A stretch of DNA of 64,000 nucleotides from Sipunculus nudus (lineage: Eukaryota; Annelida; Sipuncula; Golfingiida; Sipunculidae), in assembly GCA_026874595.1 (NCBI GenBank), contig CM049314.1, positions 75,410,300 to 75,474,299 of the forward strand, in the 5' to 3' direction. The notes beneath the pieces were generated by a model. The model was not told where the DNA came from, did not search any database, and saw only the letters and a program-made list of their open reading frames with translations. Both the position numbers and the translations under genes were made by a program. This document shows positions 34,197-46,239 of the stretch, in pieces. The stretch's first letter is position 1, and each line of letters starts with the position of its first letter.

Positions 34197-34780
34197 AGGT
34201 TGGTCAGTCGTGGATGTCTGTTTGTCTGTTTGTCTGTCTGTGTACTCTCTACAGGCCACAATTTTCCAGCAATTGCTTTCAAACTTATACAGCTGGTAGA
34301 CAAGCAAAAGTCCTGGAGGCCTATTGTTTTTGGGCATTATAGGTCAAATGTCAAGGTCAAGGTCATCAAAAGTATACAAAACGGTTTTTTGTTCATATCT
34401 GTGTTAATATTGGTTGTATCTACTTCAACAGTAGCTCATTTTAATCGTCATTCCAAGGCCTGTCTTCTCGTATGTAGCTGACTCAATTTGCGGTAACCAT
34501 GGTAACGCATTTTTGGGGAAAAGTGCTGATATTTTTCTAAATTTGTCAGTTTTAAAGATACAGAGGTCTTTTTTTTTGCTTCAGGTAGCATTCACCTTGT
34601 ACTACAAGATTCTATTAAGAGTCTTGCAATATCTCGTATAATATCTCGTCAAACGAGGTATTTCGAGATTTCAGTCATCTTGCCCTGGAGGCCACAGTTT
34701 TGCAGGAATCTTTTTGAAACTGACATATCTTAAGTCCTACACTATTATCTCAAAATCAATTTTTCATTTTTTTAATTCGG

Positions 34781-34800
34781 CTGCTAGGGGGCGCTGGGTG
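34781..34800 (+). promoter_or_regulatory. CTCF-like motif 1 in U4
   Basis: GGCTGCTAGGGGGCGCTGGG matches most of the core CCASYAGRKGGCRSY. Sequence match only. Confidence 0.35.
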
Positions 34801-35109
34801 CAAACCTCTCCAACATATCATGTTTTGGCAATATCTCCAAAATTATAAGCCTCTATTACAAAAACTATAGTTTATTTTTTTCCTCTAAGTCTTCTTCATG
34901 AACTCGTTTAGTCATCTGGTCTCAATCTTGTGTCACTTTGTCTGTGTGTCCGTCTGTTTCTCAGTTGTCCTCAAATCCGCTTGCTTGCCGGTTCTTGCAT
35001 CTCACATATATCATTCTACAGGCCACAGTTTTGAAAGAATCTTTTTAAAACTATTACATCTTATGTCTTACACTAATATCTCGAAACCGATTTTCTATTT
35101 TCTAGAATT

Positions 35110-35128
35110 GGCCGCTAGGGGGCGGTGC
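35110..35128 (+). promoter_or_regulatory. CTCF-like motif 2 in U4
   Basis: GGCCGCTAGGGGGCGGTGC; one mismatch to the core (G for A). Binding is untested. Confidence 0.35.
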
Positions 35129-35440
35129 ACTCTAACTTGCAAAACATATCATTATTTGGCCATATCTCCAAAACTATAAACATCATTTACATAAACTATA
35201 GCTTATTTTCTTCCTCTGGGTCTTTCCAAAAACTTGGTGTATTCATTTGGTCTCAATCTTGAGTCACTTTGTCTGTGTGTCCGTCTGTTTCTCAGTTGTC
35301 CTCAAATTCGCTTGCTTGCCGGTTCTTGCGTCTCACATATAGCATTCTACAGGCCACAGTTTTGAAAGAATCCTTTTAAAACTATTACATCTTATTTCTT
35401 ACACTAGTATCTCGAAACCGATTTTTCATTTTCCAGAATT

Positions 35441-35459
35441 GGCCGCTAGGGGGCGGTGC
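35441..35459 (+). promoter_or_regulatory. CTCF-like motif 3 in U4
   Basis: Identical 19 bases to motif 2, 331 bp further on. Confidence 0.35.
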
Positions 35460-36513
35460 ACTCAAACTTGCACAACATATCATTTTTTGGCCATATCTCC
35501 AAAACTATAAACATCATTTACATAAACTATAGCTTATTATCTTCCTCTGAGGTTTCTTCATAACATGATTAAGTCATCTGTTCTCAATCTTGGGTCAGTA
35601 TGTTTGTCTGTTTGTCAGTTGTCCTCAATTTAGCCTGCTTCCTGGTTCTTGCGTCTCACATGTAGCATTCTACTGGCCACAGTTTTGCAGGAATCGTTTT
35701 GTAAATTACACTTGTCATATATCGTGATGATATCTGGAGGTCCTATGTTTATTATTCAAATAAGTCAAAGGTCAAGGTCAAGGTGATCAAAATATATCAA
35801 AATCTTATTTTCTTTAGAACTTTTTTTAATATTGGTTCTTCCTTCACAAATTATGGATTATTTTCTTTCACTTTGACACTGCTCGTTCATCTGATTGACT
35901 TTACATCATTTCCAGCAAGCGCGTGACCTCAGGTCATCTAGTTTGTTTGTCTGTGGACTCTCTACAGGCCACAATTTTGCAGCAATTGTCTTTAAACATA
36001 TACAGATGGTAGACAAGCAAAAGTCCTGGAGGCCTATTGTTTTTGAGCAAAATAAGTCAAAGGTCAAGGTCAAGGTCATCAAAACTTCTCAAAACGGTTT
36101 TTTCTTCATATCTTTGTTACTATTAGTGGTATCTTCTTCAAACATAGCTCATTTTAAACGTCATTCCCAGGCCTTTCTTCTGGTGTGTAGCGCTTTCAAA
36201 TTTGCCATAACCATGTTTACGCATTTAGGGGAAAAAGTCGTGATATTCTGAAATAAGGGGTCTTATTTTTCTAACTTTGTCAGTTTTAAAGCTAGAGAGG
36301 TCTAGTTTTTTGCATCAGGTAGCATTAAACAAGTACTGCAAGATTTTATTAAAAGTCTCGCAATATCTAGTATTATATCACGTCAAACAAGATATTTTGA
36401 GATTTCAGTAATCTTGCCCTGGAGGTCACAGTTTTGCAGGATTCTTTTTGAAACTGACATATCATAAGTCCTACATTATTATCCCGAAACGGTTTTTCCA
36501 TTTTTTAATATGC

Positions 36514-36532
36514 AGCCGCTAGGTGGCGCTGT
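36514..36532 (+). promoter_or_regulatory. CTCF-like motif 4 in U4
   Basis: AGCCGCTAGGTGGCGCTGT; one mismatch to the vertebrate core. Confidence 0.35.
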
Positions 36533-36848
36533 ATGCAAACCTCCCCAACATATCATGTTTCGGCCATATCTCCAAAACTGTGAGCCTCAATTACATAAAC
36601 TATAGCTTATTTTCTTCCTCTGAGTCTTTTCAAAATCCTGGTGTAGTCATTTCCACTCAATCTTGAGTCACTTTGTCTGTGTGTCCGTCTGTTTTTCAGT
36701 GGTCCTCAAATCTGCCTGCTAACCAGTTCTTGCGTCTCACATATAGCATTCTACTGAGGGCACAGTTTTGAAAGAATCCTTTTAAAACTATTACATCTTA
36801 TGTCTTAAACTAATTTCTCGAAATTGTTTTTCCATTTTTTGAATGAAG

Positions 36849-36865
36849 CCAGTAGGTGGCGCTGT
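36849..36865 (+). promoter_or_regulatory. CTCF-like motif 5 in U4
   Basis: CCAGTAGGTGGCGCTGT fits CCASYAGRKGGCRSY at every position. Confidence 0.4.
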
Positions 36866-37341
36866 ATGCAAACCTCCCCAACAAATCATGTTTTTGCCGA
36901 TATCTCCAAAACTATAAACCTCATTTACATAAACTATAGCTTATTTTCTTCCTCTGAGGTTTCTCCATAACATGATTAAGTCATCTGTTCTCTATCTTAG
37001 TTCAGTTTGTCAGTATGTTTGTCTGTTTTTCAGTTGTACTTAATTTTGCCTGCTTCCTGGTTCTTGCGTCTCACATATACCATTCTACTGGCCACAATTT
37101 TTCAGGAATCGCTTTGTAACTTACACTTGTCATATTTTGTAACGATATGTGGAGCCTATGTTTATTATTCAAATAAGTCAAAGGTCAAGGTCAAGGTGAT
37201 CAAAACATATCAATATCTTTTTTCTTCAGAACTTTGTAAATATTGGTCCTATCTTTACAAACAAAGGATTATTTTCTTTCACTTTGACATTGCTCGTTCA
37301 TCTGACTAACTTTACGTCATTTCCTGCAAGCACGTGACCTC

Positions 37342-37508
37342 AGCGTCTGTCTGTCTGTCTGTTCCCTCTCTACAGGTCACAATTTTGCAGCAATCACTTT
37401 CAAACTTACACAGTTGTTGGAATATGTAAAATGACAGGAACCTATTGTTTTCACTCAATATAGGTCAAAGGTCATATCAAGGTCATCAAAAGTTTGCAAA
37501 ACAGTATT
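37342..37508 (+). mobile_element. U4 third unit, truncated by U1
   Basis: CGTCTGTCTGTCTGTC then CTCTACAGGTCACAATTTTG and AGGTCAAAGGTCAT. It stops at the U1 head at 37509. Confidence 0.5.
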
Positions 37509-37677
37509 TAGCGAACCTGTAAGCTTATGCAATGGTGGGGCATTGTTCATCCTTGTGTTGTGCGTCATGCTTCATCTGTTTGTTAACCATAGCTAACACA
37601 AAAACGGCAGGAGGAAGCATCACCAATTTTTTCGCAAGTCATCTGAAAAAATCTATTTGTTTTGTTTATTTTATTTT
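37509..37677 (+). mobile_element. U1 head fragment
   Basis: TAGCGAACCTGTAAGCTTATG with GTTAACCATAGC and ACGGCAGGAG. It ends at a U2 head after about 170 bp. Confidence 0.5.
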
Positions 37678-37898
37678 TAGCTCAGCTGACTATAAGTCAT
37701 CTGAGCTATAGTCGTGGTCCATTGTCCGTCGTCCATCCATCTATCCATCCGTCCATCCATCCGTAGATGTGGCACGTTTTGAAACTGTAAGACCTAAGAA
37801 TCCAAAATGTTAGATGTCCCCAAGAACTCCTACCAAGCCGAAAAGTGGGTCTTTGCGACTTAGTTCCATTGAGATATTAAGGAAAAACCTCAATTTTT
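37678..37898 (+). mobile_element. U2 head fragment
   Basis: The hairpin head AGCTCAGCTGACT-ATA-AGTCATCTGAGCT is followed by a (TCCATCCG)n tract. A second U2 head starts 221 bp later. Confidence 0.6.
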
Positions 37899-39300
37899 TA
37901 GCTCAGCTGACTATAAGTCATCCGAGCTATAGTCGTGGTCCATTGTCCCTCGTCCGTCCGTCTGTCTGTCCATTCCTTCTGTCCGTCCGTCTGTCTGTCC
38001 GTCTGGATGTCCGTCCGTAAGACTGGAACGTTTCGACACCGTTGGACCTACGAATCTGAAATTCGGCATACAGTTAGATGTCCCCAAAATCTCCTACAAT
38101 GCCGAAAATTGGGTCAATAGGACTTCGTTCCTTTAAGATATTTTTTTTTATTAAAAATCTATTTTCACACTTCAGGACTGCCTAATATCTAAACCACTTA
38201 TCTGGTTTTCTTCATATTTACCATAAATGTTCCTCTATATAGTTCCTATGTACATGCCAGATATTAAGTCAGTATTATATAATTTAAAAAAGTTATGGGC
38301 CCAAACATAATGGACTTTGTAAAAAAATCAGGAAGATATTTGGACACTTAAGACCAAAAGTGTTAAAGGTAGGGACTTTTTTCCAGTAATATAACTTTAA
38401 TTAATCAAAATTTAATTGTATACCAAAAATTAGATCAAAATCTGTTACATTTTTTAAATATTGGCCAAAATATAGAATTGGTACCTTAAATTTTGCCCAA
38501 CTTTGGCCACGGCACATTTTTTTCCTGTAAGTACTGTGGATTTAATTTTCACAGCATGTATACATAAGGATTTAATCTGTTCAAATCTGAAATTTGAAAA
38601 TAAAAGCTGCAAAATTAGGCTAGTTATTGAATTTTTTTGGAGGCTCTTGTTGTATTCCCTTACATTGTCAAGCAGTCCACTTTGATGACTGTAGGTCATT
38701 CAGTGCACATCTCTATGCTCCCCAGGCTGTTGGCAAAATCTCCTACCATACCGAAAATTGGGTCATTAGGACTTCGTTCCTACGAGATATTAAGGAAAAA
38801 ACTCCATTCTCCATAAAAAAAGCCATTGTTACACTTCAAGGCTGCCTAATATCAAAACCACTGATCTGTTTTTGATCGTATATAGTATTCACATTCTTTC
38901 ATACATTTTCTATGAACCTACTAAAAATTAGGTCATTTTTGGGTATTATTTTGAAGTTATGGGCCAAAACATAATGCATTTTTTTTTAAAAAATCAGGAA
39001 ATATATTCACTCACCTAACATGAGAATTGCTGAACCTAGAGACTTTTTTTCAGGAATATAACTTTATTTAATCAAGATTCAATTGTTTACCCAAAATTAG
39101 ATCTGATTTTTGCAAATTTTTCAAGTTATTAGCATAAATAAAAAATCAATACCTTAAATTTTGTCCAACTTTGGCACTGTTGATTTAATTTTCACAGCAT
39201 ATATACATAAGGATTTAATCTTTTAAAATCTGAAATTTCAAAGAAATTGATTGGAAAGAATAGCTTTTATTCATGTTTTCATACACCATGTCAAGTGTTG
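37899..39300 (+). mobile_element. U2 repeat (ACTTCAGGACTGCC core type), two core units
   Basis: Hairpin head, then a GTCCGTCCGTCTGTCTGTCC tract (about 37950-38020) and TTAGATGTCCCCAAAATCTC. Two core units begin near 38165 and 38830 (ACTTCAGG/ACTTCAAGG..CTGCCTAATATC). A similar core at 48300-48960 follows a U2 tail, so this is an abundant subfamily. Tail not seen here. Confidence 0.55.
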
Positions 39301-39759
39301 TTTACATCTAGCCCACCTAGACCCAATATGAGCTACACTCTGGATATATGATAATTGCAACTTTTGCAACAATTCTAATATTTTAACCTATAGTTTCAGT
39401 TTTTTACTCTGTATATATAATGATTGCAACTTTTGCAACAATTCTAATATTTTAACTTATTTTTTCAGGTTTTTATATTAAAAATTTATAAAACCTGTAA
39501 ATAAAAAAAAAATGATTCAGATAAAAACTTCTTAATGGAAAAAGTGGATATGCTTAAAAAAATAGGCTTATATATAAACTTAAATGCATTATTCCCTTAG
39601 AAGTGAAATAAAGGTATTAGTCCATTCTGTCCACTTGCCTGTCTATCTGTAAATTTTCATATGCATTACAGTATCTCAAAACTTTTACTGTTTTCTTCAT
39701 GACTGTCTTGTCAGAGTATTAGTTTGCAATCATATATTTAGAACTTTACTATAACCAAG
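39301..39759 (+). repeat. Short direct repeat and intron sequence
   Basis: About 61 bp including GATTGCAACTTTTGCAACAA or a one-base variant is repeated at 39352-39412 and 39417-39477. Nothing else recognisable up to 39759. Confidence 0.5.
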
Positions 39760-40210
39760 TACACTGCAAAAAATAACTTACTTAAAATAAGTAGAAAAAT
39801 CTTAAAATAAGTAAAATTATCTTGGGAGTCAGATAAGAAATATTTTCTTGTTAGCTATAAGGAATATTTTCTTATTTCAAGGAATATTTACTTGAATTAG
39901 TTTCTTATTTCAAGGAATATTTACTTGAATTAGTTTCTTATTTCAAGGAATATTTACTAGATTTAGTTTCTTATTTCAAGGAATATTTACTTGATTTAGT
40001 TTCTTATTTCAAGAAAAATTTACTCAGCTTCTTTCAAGGAAAATTTTCTAGTCCAAGGAATATTTACTTAATTCAAGAAAATTTGTTCAAGAAAAATTCT
40101 CTTGATTTAAGCAAAATGGGAGTCAGATAAGAAAAATTGACTAGGACAAGTAACATTTCCTTGAATAAGGAATATGACCTGTTCAATCTTTCTAGTTCAA
40201 GAAAATCCTG
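39760..40210 (+). mobile_element. Left end of a mariner-like (TA-flanked) element
   Basis: TA (39760-39761) precedes the terminal sequence CACTGCAAAAAATAACTTAC, followed by AT-rich AAGGAATATTTACTTGA units repeated about five times. The terminus is the inverted complement of 47555-47585. No transposase frame is visible. Confidence 0.55.
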
Positions 40211-42689
40211 CTGAAACAATTGTCACCTGCATTAATTCAGTATTACATATAGCTTGATGCATGGTGGCTCTAAATTATGGCATAATAAATGACAACTTGA
40301 ATATCATGAGTGTCTACAAACAATAGAAATATTAACAAATGCAACTTTCAACTACTGAACTACATCTCTTTTATTTCATTTATGTGTGTATCAAACAGTA
40401 TATATGATACAATCAAACATAGATCTACTGTTATCTACATATATATAATACATAAACTTAATGATATGATGGTACAGATAATTATAAGGCTAAATCCTTG
40501 CAGGTTCCTCTCTGAATATAAAGTTGATGTACGAAACACCAGCTGTTAAAACAAAGGTCATCTAGATAAAATTACTGACAATCATAATAAAATTGTAACA
40601 GATTGCATAAAAATATAAACATATATACTATAGATTGTAAGAATATATGTATACAGTGACTATAACAACTTCCAACTGATTTTTTTCCCACATAACCATC
40701 AATATAAAAAATGTACAACCTTAGAATATTTATAATTATTTAGGAAACACTGACCTTTTTTATGATTGTCAGCTTGTAAATTAGTACCACTTAATTGTTA
40801 AATGAATATATCTAAATTATCTAATACCTTGAATTTTATTAAAAGGTTGTTACTGTTGAAGCATATTAGTTACATTTAAATTGTATCTTTGTAATGTTTT
40901 CAAAGAGTTCATGTTTTAAAACAAAGGGCCCATGGGTCACAGCGCGCAGCTGTTATATATGATCACAAAATGATTTGGAAGAGGGGGCAGGCAGATGCTT
41001 TTTTTCATGGAAATATAAGCTGTATTATGAGTTGATGATGATTAACTCAAGTTATGTAAGATTTTGATCAAATCCTTGGAGTTGGGAAGAGGATTGATAT
41101 CATTGATATAATTACATTTGGAAATGGTGTGCTATAGTCACACAGGTTTTGACTTGGCCTTATAACTTTATCTACATTGCTTTTAAGTTAACTGTCATTC
41201 AATAATTACAGGTTATTCCTACCCAAGAGTAGCACTAGCACAAATAATATAAGAGTTTATATATTTATTAAAAGTTAATATCAATTATTGTGCCAAATAT
41301 AGTTTAAGCTAAAAATGATAACATTATCATCTAAAAAAAAAAATGTTTTAATAATATGATTGAAATAAATGATTATTAAAATAATATAAAATTTATTCAT
41401 GAATGCATTCCTGATTACATTTTGAAAGTATTTGCATTCGTATTCAAATACTTTAATTTTTACCTTTATTCTTATTTGTTTTCATATGCAGGAAATTATA
41501 GAGTATTCATATTCATATTCATATACATGTGCAAAGTATTCTCACGATGTCTGGTATTTATCCAGTTTCAGTTTAAGTTGTTGAGAATCCAGAATATACA
41601 AATATCACATATTAATATAATGACCTGGTTTTATGGCTTTAATTTATATTTAGAAATTAAACTATTATATTCACTTGGACTGCTTTCACATCAATCTATA
41701 CACTAAGACAGAGCAAGAGTCTTATAACAATTTATATAATATTAACATTACAGACATCATAATGAGAACTTGTCTAAGATCATATTTTTTTTAAATATTT
41801 AAATATTTTTATTTTTTAAAAACATGTATAAAAAAATTCAAAGCAATCTCAGCTATGAAACCATTTTATGTGTAAAAAATAACCCAAGGATAAGAAAACC
41901 TTATAAATTATACGAGGAGCAAACTAGAGATCAGCAAGTTTAATTTTATTAACTGAAATAAAGGAACCAGTAATATAAATTTTGATTATATATACATAGT
42001 ATCATGTGACAGCTCATACAGCTATGAGTCTCAATGTCATGAGTGAAACATATTGACAACTTTAATCAGTACTTGTCTGAGTAAAATTTTTAAAATTTTG
42101 TCAAAATTTAATTTTTGTTTACTTTTGCAATAAATATAAGTTAACAAGCTGAAACACTTGGAAAAGACCTGGAAATTTAGATTAATATTATCAACTGCAT
42201 CTTTGTCTATCATTAATTTTCTTCATAAATTCCCTAATAGTAAAGAACAATATATTTTTTTTTCATTATAGAAATTGAAATGAAAAATATCTAAGTGACT
42301 GCATGGTGTTGTTTGGAATACATTTTCATCAATCCATACAAGATCCATACAACATCAATATTTGCAAGGGAATTCCCTGTTCCTCATAAAAATATCAAAT
42401 TCCTTTTCCATTAATTTTTCTTAAAGTTGTTATAATAAACAAATAAAATTTTTTTTATTATTGTTTATTGTTATGTTGTTGGTGAAAACAACCACTAGAT
42501 GAGTTGGGTTGGACACCTGGAGCATGAGCTTGCTGGCTGCCCAGTATATACCCCATTTCATGCTTGCATGATTAGCCTGAAAGGTCAACAAGGGGACATA
42601 CAGAGGGGCTTCAGTATAGCCTAAGCGTGACATAGTCTCGTAAAAACTTAAATAAATGCTACAGTTTTGGGGAAATACCTTTCAACTTT
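40211..42689. other. AT-rich, low-repeat intron DNA
   Basis: No head, tail or GTCC tract of the U families and no credible exon. Open frames are short and of low complexity. If the ends at 39760 and 47587 belong together, this is the interior of that element. Confidence 0.4.
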
Positions 42690-43359
42690 CAGTATTTAGA
42701 AACTGAAATCCTTACGTGTATGAAAAATGATATGAAAATAAAATCAACAGTGCCTAAAGGGGAAAAAGTGCAATGGCCAAAGTTGGGCAAACTTTAAGGT
42801 ACTGATTTTATATTTTGTGTACTAACTTATAAAATTTGAAAAATTCAGATCTAATATTTGGTATACAATTGAATCTTGTTTAAATGAAGTTATATTCCTG
42901 AAAAAAGTCTCTTGCTTCAGCAATTCTTATGTTAAGTGAGTAAATATATTTCCTGATTTTTTACAAAATGCATTATGTTTTGGCCCATAACCTCAACAAA
43001 TTATGCATTACTGACCTTATTTCTGGTATGTACATAGGAAATGTATAGACAAATATTTATACTAAGTATGATCAAAAACAGATCAGTGGTTTTGATATTA
43101 GACAGTCCTGAAGTGGGACAATGGCTTTTAAATGGAAAATTGAGGTTTTTTCTTAATATCTCAAAGGAACGAAGACATATTGACCCACTTTTGGTACCCT
43201 AAAAGATTTTGGGGACATCTAACTGTAGGCCGAATTTGGATTTGGAGGTCCAATGGTGTCGAAAGGTGCTTGTCTTACGAATGGACAGAAGGACAGACGG
43301 ATAAATAACGGACAATGGACCACAACTATAGCTCAGATGACTTACAGTCAGCTGAGCTA
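42690..43359 (-). mobile_element. U2 repeat on the minus strand
   Basis: The reverse complement of the U2 plan: the head AGCTCAGCTGACTGTAAGTC ends at 43359 and a GTCCGTC-type tract and TTAGATGTCCCCAAAATCTT follow. The core has ACTTCAGGACTGTCTAATAT, with AATATC and GTTTTGATCA words as at 38860. The only clearly reversed U copy in the window. Tail missing. Confidence 0.6.
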
Positions 43360-44164
43360 ATTATCTCAGGAATGGGAGGAACATTTTCCCAGATTTATTT
43401 TCATAACTATTAGCAATTAACTGCCAAGAAATAATGAAAGCATGCATAGAACCCTTTAAATCTGCCTAGCTGTTGATTATCTGCATATTTGGAAACTTTC
43501 TTTGGATAGGGACTGTAGAGATTTTCTGTAGATTTGTAAAATGCATAGGAAAAAAACTGAAATCCTGTATCTGTGGTTATTTTCCAAAGTGTCCACACTT
43601 TATCCTGCATTTGTCCATAGTCTGCTCTTTTCTGTGGATATTTTGTGAAGCATCCACTCTTTTCAATAAAGAGTTTCTCAGTGTGCTTGTCTCTGTGGTA
43701 ACATTTCTGTAAAATTATCTGAGGAAACTTTTAACATCCAAAAACATCAAAATATTGCTGTAGTTGCATCTACATATGGGAAAAATAAAAGAAAATACTG
43801 AATAAAGTGTAATGGTTATTTATCGGAGGATGCAGGATAAATCTTGCTTAGTTGTTCTTTATCCCAAATGGTTTCAGAATATCCGTCAGCTTGTGCCTTA
43901 TAGTATACGCTTGACCTCATAATACTTCTTGCATGGTGATCATGTCTGGAAAGGAAATGAAAACAGTTTACTAAAATTGTATACTGCAAGTGCATGTCAG
44001 GGCAATCAGAAATGATTTATAAAAAATTGTCAGTTGTACAGATTTACTAGTGACAGAGCAGTCATTTCTTACAAAATATTTTTTATTGTAATTTGGGCAT
44101 AATTTTACATTTTAGTGGCTGATTTTGCAGTTTTACACTTCAGTGTATATTGAAAAAGCTTAAT
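43360..44164. other. Intron sequence without recognised features
   Basis: I see no gene or repeat landmark here. Confidence 0.4.
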
Positions 44165-45063
44165 TATATCCGCCAAAACAGAGTTTTGCGGATACTATGT
44201 TTTCAGCTGCACGCCGCCGCCGCCCCCACGTAGATTTCCGGAGAACTCCTCCGTAACCGCTGGGCGGAATTTTACGAAACCCGAGATTATGTTCGGGTCA
44301 CATGTGAACTGCTGTGCCCTGATTTTGTTTTGACCTCTGACCTTTCCTCTGCGCTCTGCGTCCGTTTGTGCATCTGTTTCCACACATAAACCCACATATC
44401 TCGGGAACCGCTTGACGGATCAGGAAAATTTTTTTGCACAAATGTAGCCCTTGGAGAGCTTTATAACATACGCAAAACTGGTGGCGCCACCTGCAGCCAT
44501 TTTTGCACAGCTCCTGTCTGTTTGTCTGCCATGGGATAAAATCACTCATATCTCGGCAGTGGTTTGACATATCTGGCTAAAATTTTGCAGGTTTATACAT
44601 CCCCGACAGCTCTCTTGATTTTATGACAGGTGGAGCCACCTGCATTCTAGTTTATGCAGCAGACATCCAAGCTCATATCTTGGGAACCGTTTGACCGATT
44701 GGTCCAAAGTTTTGCATGTGTATAGTTCTCTTATAGCTCTTTATCATACGCAAACTGGCGCCGTCACCTGCTACCATTTTTGCTCAGTGTCCATCTGATT
44801 GTCTGCCACGGGCTAAAATCGCTCATATACATGTAGTGGTTTGACTTATCTGCCTTAAATTTTGCATATGTATACAACTGGGACGGCTTTCTGGATTTTG
44901 TGGTTGGGGGGGCAACCTTCATACACAATTTGGCTGCAGACATCCATGCTAATATGCAACACCACTCTATTTCCCCTTGCCACTCAATCCATGCCTCACT
45001 TCACCCGTTCCACTCTGATTTAGGCGGATACACGTAGTCGCTTGTCGACTACCCGTATTCTAG
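44165..45063 (+). mobile_element. U3 repeat, complete ends (about 0.9 kb)
   Basis: The head hairpin TATCCGCCAAAAC-AGA-GTTTTGCGGATA (44167-44194) is followed by ACTATG and a GCCGCCGCC run. Two core units open with CACATATCTCGGGAACCG at about 44390 and TCATATCTTGGGAACCG at about 44672. A GGTGGCGCCACC palindrome lies at about 44482. The tail GGCGGATA is complementary to the head. It is followed by the hairpin GTAGTCG-CTTGT-CGACTAC and the 3' end CTAG (45063) before TT. No coding. Confidence 0.65.
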
Positions 45064-46137
45064 TTACAAAATTAGAAATTATGAATAAAATCCATGAAAA
45101 TATGTAATTAATTACATCAGTAAAGGTTACTTTTCCAAGATTTCTGGACACAATCCTCCTAATACATCTACAGAGTTTGTGACAAATATAAATTTAATAT
45201 CATAATAAAATGACCATAACTCAGTGTATAGTGGCTAAGTTGTCACTGACAATGACATATATATTCTTCTGTGCAGCCTAGATTTAAGCTCAGGACATAC
45301 TGTGACCAATTAACAGACACTTTAATTAAAATTGAACAACAATTTAATTTTACTATTATGTATTTCTGCTCCCCCTATATGGACATGTAACAAATAAACA
45401 GATCCCTCTTACTACTTGATGATTATAAATTATCTCTGTTGTTTTTATTTGCCATTTCTGGGGTTTTCTGTTTCTTCAAGCATACCATTTATCAAATGTT
45501 TCTTTGCACCAGAACATCATAACATGTACAATTATAATACTTTGTGAGTTTAAATAATGTATATTAAAAATTAGTAATGATAATCATGAGGCATGGTGGG
45601 AAAGATATACATATTTGAGTATACAGGTCTCAGTTGTTTTCACGCAAGCCCTGTAAGTCCATACATGTTGACTCATTGACATTACATTACTGCACTTTCT
45701 CAAACAAAAGTGCCTATAACAGCTGTTACATATTCTTTATATGTATTTTGAATTCAGATGAAACATATTATGTGTACTCACATGAATTGTCTTCACTTCT
45801 TTCTCCATGACCGTTAGATCTGCACCATTTGAACTATCCTCTGTGACTCACTGGGTCATTGTATGCCCTGTGAGCCAGGCTTGACACACTGCTTACAGTA
45901 ACCTGATATGCTGGGGGTGGCCCCCAAGGCCAAGATGCAGATGGCTAGCTAGGTGACAGCTTGATAAAGTGCAAGCATCCCAGGGTGCACAGTCATGTTT
46001 CTTGTTGACACTATATACATTTTCATTTTTAATTAGCTGATTTTTCAGATGAGTAGAACACAATTCAGATAAGTCTAAATCAGAACACCATTATTTGTCA
46101 GAGAAATATATGCAATACATGTATCGATCTGTATCTC
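45064..46137. other. AT-rich intron sequence
   Basis: No gene, repeat head or tail found. Confidence 0.4.
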
Positions 46138-46162
46138 ATTCTCTCTCTCTTTCTCTCTATCA

Positions 46163-46235
<73 letters not shown>

Positions 46236-46239
46236 ATAA
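46138..46239 (+). repeat. CT and TA microsatellites
   Basis: A CTCTCT stretch is followed by an almost uninterrupted (TA)n of about 70 bp. Confidence 0.95.

Larger units (their letters stand above)
34040..35941 (+). mobile_element. U4 repeat, complete ends (1.9 kb)
   Basis: It begins with three hairpin heads (34043-34072, 34099-34127, 34167-34196) and a GTCTGTTT tract. The core has ~330-bp units opening TCTGTGTGTCCGTCTG (34941, 35272, about 35596), each with a CTCF-like site. The tail ATTTCCAGCAAGC (35908-35920) is complementary to the head GCTTGCCGGAAAT with one mismatch. It is followed by the hairpin TGACC-TCA-GGTCA and the 3' end CTAG before TTT. No protein encoded. Confidence 0.6.
35942..37341 (+). 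mobile_element. U4 second tandem unit (headless)
   Basis: It starts directly after the CTAG of the first unit with TTTGTTTGTCTGTGGACTC. The body repeats that of the first (CTCTACAGGCCACAATTTT at 34250 and 35958). Sub-units open at about 36675 and 37006. The tail TTTCCTGCAAGCACGTGACC (about 37320-37339) breaks off in the hairpin and passes into a third body. Two CTCF-like sites are inside. Confidence 0.55.

Noticed and set aside
34041-34481. 146-codon open frame
   Set aside because: It covers the U4 hairpin heads and GTCTGT tract. The cysteine/serine-rich product is an artefact of repeat composition, and parallel frames exist on both strands.
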